Assembly: GCA_013399115.1 (NCBI GenBank)
Contig: VXAA01005608.1
Coordinates: forward strand, 112,212-176,211
Reading direction: 5' to 3'
DNA from: Anseranas semipalmata
Taxonomy: Eukaryota > Chordata > Aves > Anseriformes > Anseranatidae
Length of the DNA: 64,000 bases
Shown: positions 23,401 to 36,508 of the stretch, piece after piece
How the letters are laid out: each line of letters begins with the position of its first letter
Position numbering within the stretch: position 1 is the stretch's first letter
The notes under the pieces: generated by a model
The model's database searches: none
Seen by the model: the letters and a program-made list of their open reading frames with translations, nothing else
Told to the model about the DNA's origin: nothing
Translations under genes and position numbers: made by a program

Positions 23401-26330
23401 CGGCCTCTTCACCAACTAAAGCCAACTAGGGCAAGCTTGGCTTAGCTGTGAAATACTCAGAGACGTGTAACATAATTACACATGTATGCATATACACAGG
23501 GACATGCAATAAGCTGTGACATTCTCAGGGCTTTGAGAAGAAAACTAGGTGTTTCCCCCCCCCNTCTTGCTGCCCAGGGTTAAATGTAGGTCAAGCTGTC
23601 TGAGCCCGTGTCTGTGGCACACAGAGCAGGATTAAACCGGAATTTTCCACTCAACTCCACTGTCAATCACTGTAATGTCTGCAAACGCTAAATTAATCTG
23701 GAGCGATCTGGTGTTGGCATTGAAGGGAGCTTCTGGGGCTCAAGGGTGGCATTTTGGTCTCCATGAAAAAAATGCTTTCTTCCTCCAGACAAGGGATGGC
23801 TACGTTCTGACGGCTTTTTTAAAACCCCGAAACTACAGCAAAATGCAGAAAAATAGCTCTGTGTGGGACAGGGGCACGTGAATGCTGGAAGTGAGCAGGC
23901 AGAACATACACCTCACTGTTGGAGGGACGGTGAAGGTGGAGATGGGAAGATGACTCTGCCCTGAGACCTGCACATCCTTCTCCATGCGTTTCCTCACCTT
24001 TCAGTGGTAGCACCTCTCTGCAAACCGCTTCATAGTGGAAGTCATTAAAGGGTACAAAGTATTTTACAGTAAGAATCTTCTGTTTTACACCCTGTATGAA
24101 AGACAGCAAGCCTGCAAGGTGCCCCGCTCCAGGTGTAGTTGTAAATGTGCTGGCATCCCGGCAAAGTTGCCTTCAGCTTAGTGTATGACGGGCATTACTG
24201 GGACAGATCGTGCACTCCTTCCAACTTAAATAATGTATTAAGGGCAATTGGTAGCAACTAAGGTGAGCAGAAACAGGCAGTTAACTGCCTAACACAATTT
24301 CTCAAACGTTTTGAAACATTCTGGGGATAATTAACATTGTGGACTATAGAGGGTACTGAGAAACTTAACTCATCAGTTTTACCACATGTAAAAGAATTGG
24401 ATAGCTCAGCTCTAAACCCCACTCTAGGGAGCAATCACGTGGCAGTCAGTCTGGAAAAAAAAAAAAGTAGAAAATAAGAAAAAAAACAGACAAGTTTTTA
24501 TACTTAGTGCTAGAATTCTGTAAAAGTGGCACAATGCAAACTGAACAAAAGCAGGGCATCGCTGCTGTAGAAGCAAGCTATGAGAACAGGATTCAGAAGT
24601 AAGGTTCTTAAAATGTGCATTTTAATTAGAACTCATTTAAAGCACAACCGATCAAAACAGTGATAATGAGAGAAGCCTAATTAATTTTTGTCTAAGCAAC
24701 GAAGTCTCATTATAGAGTGGTCTTGGGAAGAAAAGGGTTTGGAGTGGTAAAACCAGGGTGTTTGTAATGAGAAGCAATACTGTGGGGAGCCTGGAAGCCA
24801 GACCTGAAGGTTTCACAGGACTACAGCAGCCACTGTATTAATCTTTTAACAGGAAAAAGTAACCCTACTGAGATGAGACATCCCATTTATAGCTGCATTC
24901 TGAGCTGCAACCATTGGCAAAGATATTAAAACACAATCAAACAGAATGGCATATTATAAAACAAATATAAATACAATTAAAACCAGATTAAGTAAAAGAT
25001 CAAAGCAGTCTCAAAAAATGCAGTTTCCAGGGAGTTCAGAGTTCAGACAGTAGAGGAGGAGCAGAAGCTTGGAGGTTTGCAGCACTTCTAAGCACGAAGG
25101 AGCTAGCTGCTTCTTAGTACTAAGGAAGAATTAAAATGCTGGCGATGGGGGAGAGCTAACTCTGGGTGATTACAGGAAAAGGGATTCATTACTTTTAAAC
25201 AACAGCAACAAAAAGTATTGTAACATTTAAATAAGGAAGCCATTTGAAGAGAGCAGCAGCAAGGGTAGCACTGCCCTGGTTCCTATCTGAAGGCAATACA
25301 AATGCTGCTGCATGAGCAGGGGGTCAGAAATGGACTGGGAACGCGTGGCAGAACTCCCTCAGCAGACCTCTCCTCCCTGACAAGAAGGGGGCAAGAGAGC
25401 CCCAGGTTTGCAGCACTGCCTCGCTCTAAGCATCATACCTCAACAGCTGAGAGATGGATCTGCAGCAAGCACAGACACAGGTATAAAATCCAACACAAGA
25501 GAAGGATTTCATTAATAATCATGCTACATAAAGCATCACTTTATACTTATACATAAATGGGAATTAATTGCTCTTTCCTAGCTTTGTTAAGCTTTCTAAT
25601 AGCAAAGTGACAGGTACCAACTGTGGATAGTTTGATCTACCTTGTATTACCAAAGATGAATGTCTTCCACAGGACCCTTTTGTCTATTTCTTTTCTTTTT
25701 TTTTAAACGAACTTTATCTTCTCCCTCCTATCCCCATACCATGCCACAGTTACTCTTGTTTTAACCATCAGCCAAAGCATGCCCCAGCTTTCTTAAACCA
25801 GGTTGTGTCTCTTCCACCCCCACCCCACCCCCCCCGAACCATATCCTGTATGTTTGCTTTTGAATCAATTTCTTGAACTTAGTGATTTGGGGGTTGTCCA
25901 CCACTTGGTCGGTCAATGCTGATATGCCAGGGGCAGCCACCCACACCTGATGCTTTAAGTGGGTTGAGGTGGGGCTCTCAGCCTGAGGGAACTGAAGCCA
26001 TCAGCGGCTTGGATGAAGGGTCTGGACCATTCACTACAGCGGGTGACGGGCAGATGCTCTGAGACAGCCACCTCCTGTCATGGACCATCCTGCGGCACAG
26101 AGGCAGGGCAGAAACGTCTGAAACCATCCCTGTACTAATCATTAGAGACTGAGAACAAGAACACCAAAGTCAAGTCCTCACCAAATACCCATTTCCCAGA
26201 GCCCTCCCATATGTTTCAAGGACCAAATCCACCCTCTGACTCTTTAATGATCAGCTACCTGGTTGCCAGCAGAAAACCAAGGAGGAAAAAGGATGTGCAT
26301 TCATTTTACAGAGGGCCACCCCGGTGTTTC
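20413..26330. other. Intergenic region between FAM210A and LDLRAD4
   Basis: From 20.4 to 21.45 kb the DNA is GC-rich with overlapping long frames on both strands. The minus strand at 20.45-20.7 kb reads as a helical-looking peptide (around ISRQLSQKSQELQRGSS), but it has no recognisable family and no firm splice sites. From 21.5 to 26.3 kb the DNA returns to ordinary AT-rich sequence with A runs (21690, 24455) and a C run next to an assembly N at about 23563. I support no gene here. Confidence 0.45.
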
Positions 26331-28319
26331 ACCTTTTTTTATTCCCTCTCTCACTTCACAGAGAAAATAAATTCAACAGGAGACAAATGCATTTCATGGT
26401 TTTTAATAATTTTGTGCTATGGTTTAACCACAGCGTATTAAGAACAAGCATAAAATCTGTATTTAAAACTAACAACAGCACTTAGAGCAACATCTTCCTT
26501 TAAAAGTATTGCAATAACAGACCTTAGGTCTAAAAACTAGGACATCACCATTTGCTCAATTAAAAGAGTCAGATACACAACAGTTGAAATCTTTTTCTGT
26601 ATATAACCAGGAGTTACAGTGGAAAATAAGCAACAAATTAATTGTGTTAAAAGGAAAATAAGGTAAAAAATTAAAGCAAGCCAGGTTTGTCATAGCGTCA
26701 CATGAACAGCTATTGAGAAATCCCAATACAGTTGTAAAAAGACTTACTGTTTTTAATAGGTTTGTTTTTACAACAATAGAATTTAAAAGAAAGAGTAAAT
26801 ATTGTTGATAGTGCTGTACATATTTCAGGATAACTTGAAACAAAATGGACAAAAATAGGAGACGTTGAAAACGTGATCTTGAAAGCCACAATGTTGGAAA
26901 AAAAAAAAAAAAAAAAAAACAACCATACAGCAATAAAGCATTTTACATTGTAAAATAACTAGCAAGAAACAACAAAGAGAGGGTAAACACTCTAAAACCA
27001 GGCATTTGGTGGTTAATTTTAAGTAAAACAGCCTGACTGATGTACATACCATCATGAAATGCTCTGAGCACAGCAGCATTGGGCAGTTGCTAGCTATACA
27101 AAGATAAAATCCTTAACAATGTTTATGTAGTCTTGGTACTGTAAGTAGAAAGAGGTTATTAAAGGATATTAAGGTGATTTTTTTATTATTATTGTTACTA
27201 TTATTTTGCTGTCCAGGCCTATGATGCCTGAGGCTCTCCTAACTTCTGCTTCTATTTCTTTTAAAATCCTGGCTGCCTGCTGTGCTTCGTGGTGAATGGC
27301 AAAGCGTGAACACAGCTGTGAATACACCCAGTAGAGAGTCTGCTCTTTCCACTGCAGCTTCAAAGCAAATTAGTGCCTCTAGAAGGAGGCATGCTCATGT
27401 TTGGTCCACTCAATATGCAAGTTTTGTTATGATAAATCATACCCTAGGTTCTTCCAGCACGAGGTTTGCTCTGTAAAGATTCTTCCTAGTCAAGGCCTGG
27501 GTTTTTCGTTTGTTTTTCCTCCTTCATGCACGGAAGTTGTTCTGCAGTGCAAACAGAAATGTAAAAATGGCCAGGCAAGACATACTTCCAGAACAACTGC
27601 TCTATGCCCTGGCAAACAATAAATGAGTTAACAAATGACAGTCGTAAAATATGCATACTTCACTATGGTACATGCTTACTGATAAAACAGCTCAATACAG
27701 AGAGGGATGAAGACAAGCTACCTGCACGGGGCTTGACGATGTGGAACTGGCCATAAAATTTACGCATTTCTTTAAAACAAAAAAACAGAACAACCATGGT
27801 CAACGTTCAGACACAGGACGCCCGTGAGTGCTTTTAAAAAGATATTTACAGACAAATGCGTAGCTGAAGTTTCAGGTCAGCAGAGAAGTTACAACGGGCT
27901 GGCCAAGGACCGAGCCATGGTCCTCGAGCACTGCGGACCAGACCCAAAGCCCGCTGACACCGCAGAAAGCCTCACCATTGACTTCGCTGGGCCCTTGATA
28001 GGGCCCCCTGAGTTTTTGCACAGCATTTAGCTAGCCACCTGAAGACCAAACAAAAATGCCATCTCGACCACATCCCGACACGTCGCTACGTTACATCTGT
28101 GGTTAAAGCCTGATGAGTATAAAAAAGCTACATCCAGACAGGAGTATCTAGGAGAGATCAGTTGGTATCCATCAGCGAGAGGACTGGTCTGTCTCGGACC
28201 GATAAACTTGTACATCACCTACCATCCTGGGATAGTTAGAACAAACAGCTTAGAAAAATAAGTAGAGTATCTGCAATTCTCTAAACTAGAACTTCACGTT
28301 TAGTTTTCCTGAGGTATTT

Positions 28320-28760
28320 GCTTCACCAAACAAGCCACGCCGAGAGCGCGCGCGGGGCATGGGGACATGTCGGGGGACGCAGGCCGCGGGGGACGCCTGG
28401 CGCCCAGGCGGACACCACCGCACCAGCAGAAATGCGAGGCGCCGAGTTACGCGCCACACCGCTTCCCACATTGGCTCCGAAAAGGTCTGGGCCTTCCCTC
28501 CGCCATCTTACGTACGGGCCTCGGCTCAGCCATGGCCGTCAGCAATCGGCGCGGCAGCGGGGCATGAGGAGAGCGGGGCCTGAAGCCCCGCGCTCAGCTC
28601 ACTGCGGGCCACAGCTTTTCATGCCTGCCCTTAAGGCTGGCACCCCGGCAGCCACGCGGGCCTGCAGGGGTCCCCAGCCACGGGCCAGGCCTTCAGCCCA
28701 CGTGCGATGGCGGGGTCGTGCGCTGGGGGGAGGCAGGACACCTGGGCCGGCTTTTTCCAC
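28320..28760. promoter_or_regulatory. CpG island with YY1-type core, minus-strand orientation
   Basis: About 440 bases are strongly enriched in CG dinucleotides within AT-rich surroundings, without a TATA box. On the minus strand AAGATGGCGGAGG (ATG at 28506) matches the YY1 element that commonly sits just after start sites of TATA-less promoters. The ATG begins a 19-codon frame (MAEGRPRPFRSQCGKRCGA) that ends at 28447. The island could start a non-coding or small transcript running left on the minus strand. No exon structure is proven. Confidence 0.5.
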
Positions 28761-29862
28761 AAAACTCTTGTTGGCCTACTTTTGATTTTGCAGGAGTGGT
28801 TTGGATCAGTTCCCACTTGTCTGAGCTTCACTTCCCATCAAGGACGCGGACAAAAAAGATTTGAAAGGTTTTAGCCCATTTCTAGGTCAAACAAAAAAAA
28901 AAAAAAACAATAAAGGATAATAATAAATAATGTAACTGCTGGAGAAGTAGTAACTAATACTGGTCCAACTCAGCAATAGCGAGGCAATAACTGATACGAG
29001 AAGCATCTAGCTGCAAGGTTAAAGCTGTGGAGGTTTTGTTTTGTTTTTTCCTTTTTCTTAAAGTGACACATTAAAAAAAAAAAAAGAACAGATCTTCACA
29101 GCAAGGATGCATCAAACGACCAATTGCTATACACAGGCTAGTCAAAAAGGATTTGTTCAAACTTCTTCCCTTATGATATTATATTGATATTTAATAGGAA
29201 AATAAAATACATAGACTTTTTGTCATTTGTATGCATTCATTTGCAAATCTTCTTACAAAAAAGGACCAAGCACAGAAGTTGGCATTCACAAAGTCTATGC
29301 CATTTTTTTGTGTTAAAATCGGTATCATCTATACATTATCTTACAGTATTAACAACATCTATTTGTTTTTGTATGTTTGTTTGTTCTACCCATTGGGTAG
29401 GATATGTGCATAATATATTCAAGTTATACACAGCACCATACAAAGAAAAAAAAAGAAAAAAAAAACCAACGAAAAAGACAGACAACTGAAAAAGCACCAT
29501 TTTAAGTGAGGCACAACAAAGGTGGGAGCGCAAGGCCCGACCCAACGCCCCCTGAAGTCAGCAAGAGTCTTCCCACCAACATCACCAGGCGTTGGATCAG
29601 GCCCTCTTGAGTGCAAGGGGATTCCTATCTGCTCAGACCTGAACATGAGGCACCTTAGTTGCTTACAAACTACTGACATGCAAACCTCCTCAAAATTATA
29701 GCTAGCACGTACATCGATAATTTATTAATAACCCTACCACAGCAGACAGACAAGCACAAACCAAGGAGAGAAAGGAAGAAGAAAAGAGACAGCTTTGTCA
29801 CCCACAAGATCCTACACATACCACACCGTGTCAGAAAGCTCACATACCAAACCAGGTCAAAT

Positions 29863-29881
29863 AGCAGCAGCAGCAGCAGCA
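29863..29881. repeat. (AGC)n microsatellite
   Basis: Six AGC/CAG triplets in a row, inside the probable LDLRAD4 3' region. Confidence 0.9.
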
Positions 29882-32876
29882 ATACAGCAAAGAAATGACA
29901 GAGTCATCTCTGGCAGTAAATCACAAAGAGGGTGGCTGTCGGATGGAAGGGGAAGTTTCTAGGTTACGAGTTTGTTTCTGTATTGTTAACCAACATAAAA
30001 AGGTAAGCTCTTTTAGCGCTGAAGCAGTACCAGCAATACCTGGTTGCTTTTGTTCAGTCTGAAACTGGAACGGGGAGACTACAGCAAGGCAGAAGTAAAA
30101 GCCAGGAGAGTTTGCAACACGTCTCGATACAAAATCATGCTGTTTTTCCTTTGAAACTAGGAGTAATGCAGTGGCCCTGAAATATATTTAATGCCAATAG
30201 TTGCAACTCTTTCAAGGGAACGCCAGCAGGCTCCTACACTGCGTGCCTGGGGTGCCCACCGGTGTGGCAAAGCACCTCATCCAAGCGGAGCCACCATCGA
30301 CTTTTGAAAGAGTTTCTGGGAAGAGGCAACAGGGGTCCGATGTTGCTCACGGAGGCTGAACTTAGCAGTGCAGCTCCTGCTAATTCCCCAAGTGGAGCTG
30401 TACCGATAAAAGGACTTTTTTTTTTTTTTTTTTGCTGGTGTGAGTGTGCCCAATGGGCTTTTGCCAGCATTGCAATGGCAACCAGAGGTGGGGCAGAAGG
30501 TAACCTGCACCCCTGATTAACGAGCATGGACTGGCAAACTATGAAAGTATAAAAAAGTCTTACCAACCAACCTTTTCAGCTGGGCCAGTCTCAAAACTTT
30601 AAGCTTCAGTTTCCTAATGAAACATACAGAATAGAAGAAATTCAGAGAGTTTGGCCGGGAAACCTCTGTAACTCCAACATATCCTCACAAGGGATTTTTC
30701 CACGTTCTAAAGGACCTCAATAGGTCTCAAACAATTCTGTAAGAGTCCCTCTTTCCAGGGATTTAAAACAATCGACACATTTGGGGCTAGTTTAGAAGAG
30801 CAGCTGTAATCGCACTGGTTGGCAAGCAGACAACACAGGCCATCTATGTGTAATTAAATTTTTTGTAACAGCATTTATCTAAACAGCAAAGATGTAACCA
30901 AAAGCCAACCTTCATCTGAACTCACTGTACAAATAGATCACTTGGTTCTTAGCATCAGCTAGGTTTGAAATGACATGCTTCTGAGATTTAAAGAGCACAT
31001 GAAGTACATGGGCTTTGTGTACATTACATGAGGTCTACATTTGTGTTGTCCCAAAAGCATGAAGATTTTTCAAAGCCCAGCCCAAAAAAGAGAGCTGTTG
31101 GATGGAAGATGCACTATCGTACTAGGTCACAGGCAAGAATTTGCACAGCAAAACTCCCCAGCTGATAAAAACAGGGCACGACATTTACAGGAGTGAGAAA
31201 CAAATATTCCTCATGACTCCAGCTGTTTGACAAATGACCTGTCATCGTTCCTGAGAGCACAATGCCATTTAGCATTTCTGAAAGGTGATTACGGAATAGT
31301 AACTAATATATAGATTATCAACAGATAGGATACAGGCACAATTTTGCAAGCAGGTATGTATACACACACATGCACATGGAAACAACTCAATGGTAGTGAC
31401 CAGAGAGAGCTTGGGGACAATCCTAAATATCTTCAAGTGTACCAGCAAGCATATTGTTTAACCTTGAAAAAAAAAAAAAATGCAAAGAACAATTTTAGAA
31501 CATCTATTTTCACCAGCACACCACTTTCTTTTTCTTCGCCTGCGAAACCAGGTTACCTTAGTTACCATGAGTGTGCAGGGCTCAGAGTCAGCAAAAGGCT
31601 AGCAATCCACCTTCTCCAGAACATTCAAACGTTCCTTACAGAGCAGGGCATCAGTCTGAAGGTCCAACATCTCACCACCTGGCAGGGTTAGAAGCAGCTG
31701 CTCCAGGCAGCACCATTCAGCCAGCCTACACACGGGATTCTTCAGCAGGACACGTCTTCCTTCCCCTTCATTTCACGGGGAAAGTGCATTCCTCCAGAAA
31801 CAATGTCAGCCTGCTCCCTGCTCTTTCCTGAACCACATTCACAGGGGGAAAAAAAAGATCTCAGTGGCATTTTTTTGTTTAATTTCCGCAACATGCAAAT
31901 TCAGAGATTTGGGATGACAGAAGCAGATTCCAGCTGGTGGGAGAAGTGTGCAAAGCAATTAAAAAAAAAAAAAAAGGGGCACAGCTCAACCCACGACGAT
32001 GGCAGGAACGTAAATACCTTCCTCACCATCACGCCAAGTATCGTGAATCCCACGTGTGCCACACACACGACAGGGAAGGGACCTGACACTGCTCACGTGA
32101 ACAGGCACTAGCTTTCATATTCCTCATTGCTGTCTTTAAGGCGACTTACATACAAAGAGCCTGATTGCACAGCATTGCGATGAACCCACCCACAATCAGG
32201 CCAAGTGTACATCCAGGAGTAGAGCTTAGTGCTAAGTACTCCATTGGGAAACTCAGAGAGAAACCTCTTTTCTATGTCTAAACACCTTGCCTTCTCTAGC
32301 CCTGCAAGATCATAGGAAAACACACTGAAGATGGGGCATATTTAGCACCAAGGAGGGACCCATGCCAAGCCAGTTAAGGGAATACTTAACCTTTGTGGTA
32401 GATAGAGGAGGGGTCACAATGCTTTCTTTCTTAAAGGTATGTTTAAAAAAAATCTTTTAGCCTGGAAATTTCTGAAGTGGGGACACTGGAGTGAGTTTTG
32501 GGGAGATGGGTTACTGGGCAAAGACCAGGAGATGCAACCAGAATTCAGGCTAATATGATTCATCACAAACTCCACGCACATATTATGTGGTTTCTGTGCA
32601 TGATGCGTGTAAAACAAAACACCAGTATGGACGTATAATCTACATGATTAACTCTACAGTGCTTACTGAAATCTTTAATAACTTACAAAGCTACACTTGA
32701 GTGTCTGTGGAACACTTTACTAATTCTGGATATTTTCAAATGGAATTTTCCATCAATACTGCACAGAATTACCTGTATTCAGAGAATACCAATTTCTAAG
32801 CCTGTAAAGATTGATAGCACTATGTATTTAATTTTGATATTCTTTCTTACACTGTTGTGGGGCATATTCTCACTAC

Positions 32877-32894
32877 TACAACAACAACAACAAA
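32877..32894. repeat. (ACA)n microsatellite
   Basis: Five to six ACA triplets followed by a short A run. Confidence 0.85.
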
Positions 32895-34239
32895 AGCTCA
32901 GGTTTCTGTAATGTTACAAGGTTGCTGGGATTCCCATTGAAGATCACTAATATTCATTCAAAAATACCATATTTACTCCTGTAAGAGGCCCCCAAGCAAA
33001 AGCAGCAGATGGCAAGCTCACCTGCAGCAAGCACCAGGTGACTACACTTTCATTGCTGATGGGTATACTGGCTGCACATGAGCTTTGGACAGCAAAACAC
33101 GAGGAGAAGGCAAAGATGTAGGAGGAAATGCAACCATTAGGTGAGCATATATTAAGTTTTTTTCTACAACTCTTTTCTACGGAATGGGTGAAACAGCTCA
33201 CATTTTCCACACACAGAAAAACTTCCTCAGGTCAAGAAAAACTAAGACAACCACGCACGCATCATGCCCAAAAACATTAATGGGAAGTGCATAAATTCAC
33301 TGGCATGCAGAGATGTCAAACGATGGCAAAGAGCCATCTTCAAAGAAAGTCCGTTCCCAAGAGGTGGCTTTGAAGGTAACTTCAAGGCTCACCTCTGTGG
33401 GATCTGCACACGGGGAGAAGCTGGTATTCACCAGGTGCAACCCCAGGGCCCCATCCAGGTGTGCTCGGACACAACGACCGAGTTCCAGCTGTTCTCACCT
33501 GACGGCTTCTCGGCTCAGTAACCCTGACCGAGGCAAGAGCAAAGGGCCCGTGGGGGCACACGCGTTGGCTGCCCAACAGCTCACTTCCGAAAGACAACGA
33601 AAGTCACCGAAGACCAAAAACAACATTTGTTGGTTTTGTTTTCTGATTGCTTGTTTTTAACCAAAGATTACGTTCGTAGGTTATCTGCAAGAAAAAAACT
33701 AATTTAACAACTTTTATTCCCAGGAACTAGATGCAACGAGAGCCCTAGCTGACTGACAGCCACCTGGTCTTCTCCTGAACACCTGTCCTGTGGGTCTGAG
33801 TGGGAAAAACGAGTCCCGTCATAGCCTCGCCCTTGAAATAATACCTCAATTAAAAGGCATCTTCACTCGGCATTACCAGGGTGACTCAGACCAAGAAACA
33901 ACTACAGCGACAAGTGAGGCTGCACATCCAGACTAACAGTTATGCAAATGCTAAACTAGCATAAAACCGAATTAGCTTATGAGGAAAACAATCTACGCCG
34001 AGGCCCGTAAAACACGCACGCACAGAACAACACGCACACTGTTTTGGCATTAAAACTCTGCATAGATCAAAGATTCGCTTCAGGTGCCAGAGCCGCCGGT
34101 GCCCAGAAGCCATGCAGAAGCCCAGCGTCCAGCCGTGGGAGCCGGCACCGCGGCACGGGGCTCCCCGCCTGCTGCCGGCCACCGAGCACAAGGCTTCGGG
34201 GGATAGAAAAGGTGAAAGATCTTAAAGGGAAGAGCCTAC

Positions 34240-34274
34240 GACACGCACACACACACACACATACGTATATATAT
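34240..34274. repeat. (AC)n-(AT)n microsatellite
   Basis: A CA run at 34245-34260 passes into an alternating TA stretch ending near 34274. It lies beside a short GC-rich patch (34.08-34.20 kb) without a recognisable gene. Confidence 0.85.
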
Positions 34275-35700
34275 TAGAAACTATTCAAACTAAGACTCTA
34301 CAGGTTCTTACTTTAAGTCTATTTCCGAAATGCATTTTAAGTGCAAGTTGTGCTTTTCCATGTGCTTGTGCTGCCACTATCACCATTCGTCAACTGCCTT
34401 CCAGTGCCGCGTTTGCTTCCACACGAAGCCAGCCAGGGAAGAAGTACCCCGCACGCCATTTTACCGGCAGGTAAAATCTTCCACATACTTTTAAGACCGG
34501 CATGACAAAACCAGGGCTTACAGATGCTTAGTTAACACGTGAGCAATCCCTACCCCTAAGCACAGTCCTGCTGGCGCACTGGGACGGCATGCACGCAGGA
34601 GGGCTTCCACGAGAGCACCCAGAGCAAAACGCCAGGGCTTTGCACGGGTGCTCCCGCGTCCCCGCCGGGGATGCTGCAGAAGGCAGCGCTGCCGCCGCGA
34701 GCTCTCGGTACTGCTGCAAACTGCACGGGGGGTTATAGCTACAAAGGCCCATTCGCTTCAGCAGGTTGGATCTCCAGGGCTGAATTTCAGTACCTAAAAG
34801 ATGCAATGGAGAGCGGAAAGCACAACAGAGTCTCACATATTTTAACAGCATTGCAGGGGAAAAAACCCACCTTGCGTTCTTAAACGATTTATTGCATAAT
34901 GTCATGATATGTGACTAAATACACTTCAGGCTACAGTGAGGACAAAAATCTCTAAAACCTTAAGTACTGGTGATACTGCGTTATGAAAAGGAAAAGAATG
35001 GCAGCACTTTGTTAGAATCAATACAAATTAACACATCTGGGCTTTTGTTTTTGCCTTTTACGAAACAAATAGTCTAAACTGCAAAATAGCTAAACCCTAA
35101 TGATGGAAAATGCTGGGATGTCATAGTTGCCTTCTTCCATCCAAAAGTCTCCAAGACACTTCATTGATGCGCTGTTACTTGAATGCAAATTATTGCAAAG
35201 ACAACGAGTTAAGTGTCCCTGTATTTCTTGATTTGTGTAAGTCACGAGATGTTAGGCTAAGTCCTGTCCCCTTTTTCTAGCAAAGCCGGGGGGAGGGGAG
35301 CAAACTCCTCCAGATTACTTCTGGGGCTCAATCATTATTCCACAGGTGAAAAGACAACATATAGAAGAACTTCACATAAAACAGTTCCCTCATATATATT
35401 TTTAAAACATTAAGATAGTGCAACTTTTTAAAACACATTTATCACAACACAAATTAATTCCTTGCATTCATCTAAGTTCTCAACTTTATACCTTGGCACA
35501 CAAAACAGGAATTTTGATTCATATTAAAAAAAAATGCACACCCTGGGAGAAAAAAAAAAGCGAACTGGCCAATTCTTCCCCCATTTATCTAGCAAAACCT
35601 TCTTCTTCTTCTTCTTTCTGCCATTCAGTGAATATAAAACGGGCTATACAAGCCTCATTTCTGTGCTAAGTTTACTTTTAGAATTAAATAATTGAAATAG

Positions 35701-35706
35701 TTTATT
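35701..35706 (-). terminator. LDLRAD4: Candidate proximal polyadenylation signal of LDLRAD4
   Basis: TTTATT on the plus strand is AATAAA on the minus strand, 260 bases after the stop codon. It is the nearest canonical signal, and its use would give a short 3' UTR. Whether it or a distal signal is used cannot be seen from sequence. Confidence 0.3.
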
Positions 35707-35965
35707 AAAAAAAAAATAATATATCCCCCCCTCCCCTGAAACACTGCTCGTAGACAAACTGAATGGAAGTTTGTATTTCTTTCAATCTGCTTTGCATGCA
35801 ATTCCCCTGAAAGGAATCAGAAACAAAGAACTGGTTTGCACGTTTGGTTTTACTAAGTTGTACCACGTGAAATGTAACAACATTGTGCACCGGAGCACGG
35901 GGGTCTTCCTCCACCGCCCTGCTTGAATCTCTCGTCTTCAGTTCAAATGCACCTGGGAGAGTGAC

Positions 35966-36508
35966 TTAGACCAGGTTCCCTGGTTTCCGGTCTTGGCCTT
36001 TGCTGGGGACAATTGTGCTCTCTGAATTGTTCTGCTGAAACTGAAGTCTGCTCCCCCTCTGCGAGGAAGGAGGCGCGTTGCTGTGCTGGTGATGGAAAAA
36101 AGAGGAGCCTGGGTAGTGCCCCATGACCTCGCTGTACGTCGGGGGTGGTCCTTCCATCCTTCCATTACTGCTATAGTTGGTTGCACTTATGCCCGAATTG
36201 CTGCTTGGTGGGCAGGGGCCCCCATTGTACATCGAAATGTCTATCAAGTCGCTATCAAAAATGGTTCGGTTGGGCGGTGCCCTGACGGATTCCCGGTTGA
36301 GCTCCATCTGCTGCTCTGGGTCCCGGAGCTGCAGGGTGCACGGGCCTTGGTACGGCGGTGGCTCTTCCCCATCCGAGAGGGAAATGGTCGGAGGAAGGTC
36401 AATCTCATGCTGCATGTAAGGGTAAGTGGGCTGGAAGCGACTGAAACGGTCCCGCTGCATAAAAGATGGGGCGGTAAACCTGTCCCTGGACCTTGGAGCA
36501 TACATAAT
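35966..36508 (-). CDS. LDLRAD4: LDLRAD4 last coding exon (cytoplasmic tail with PY and SMAD-interaction motifs)
   Basis: The minus-strand acceptor TCTTCCCATTGCAG is followed by ATT ATG TAT GCT and 180 codons to the TAA at 35966-35968. In the 273-residue model this is residues 94-273. Visible motifs are PPPY at 143-146 (inside [14 protein letters not shown]), the SMAD interaction motif PPNR at 171-174, and PPTY at 215-218 (inside [13 protein letters not shown]). The sequence ends [12 protein letters not shown]. All three motifs expected of the family are intact. Shadow frames on the other strand are not genes. Confidence 0.97.
   Translation of the reverse strand: MMYAPRSRDRFTAPSFMQRDRFSRFQPTYPYMQHEIDLPPTISLSDGEEPPPYQGPCTLQLRDPEQQMELNRESVRAPPNRTIFDSDLIDISMYNGGPCPPSSNSGISATNYSSNGRMEGPPPTYSEVMGHYPGSSFFHHQHSNAPPSSQRGSRLQFQQNNSESTIVPSKGQDRKPGNLV

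Larger units (their letters stand above)
26331..35965 (-). other. LDLRAD4: Probable LDLRAD4 3' UTR and downstream flank (minus strand)
   Basis: Downstream of the LDLRAD4 stop there is no other recognisable gene for nearly 10 kb. On the minus strand AATAAA signals occur at 35701-35706, about 34888-34893, about 33713, about 29725 and about 26339. LDLRAD4 transcripts in other vertebrates have long 3' UTRs as I remember, so any of these could be used. The stretch at about 26.4-29.5 kb is AT-rich with U-rich tracts on the minus strand, typical of a distal 3' UTR. The CpG island at 28.3-28.75 kb interrupts this and suggests a separate start site. Confidence 0.35.
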
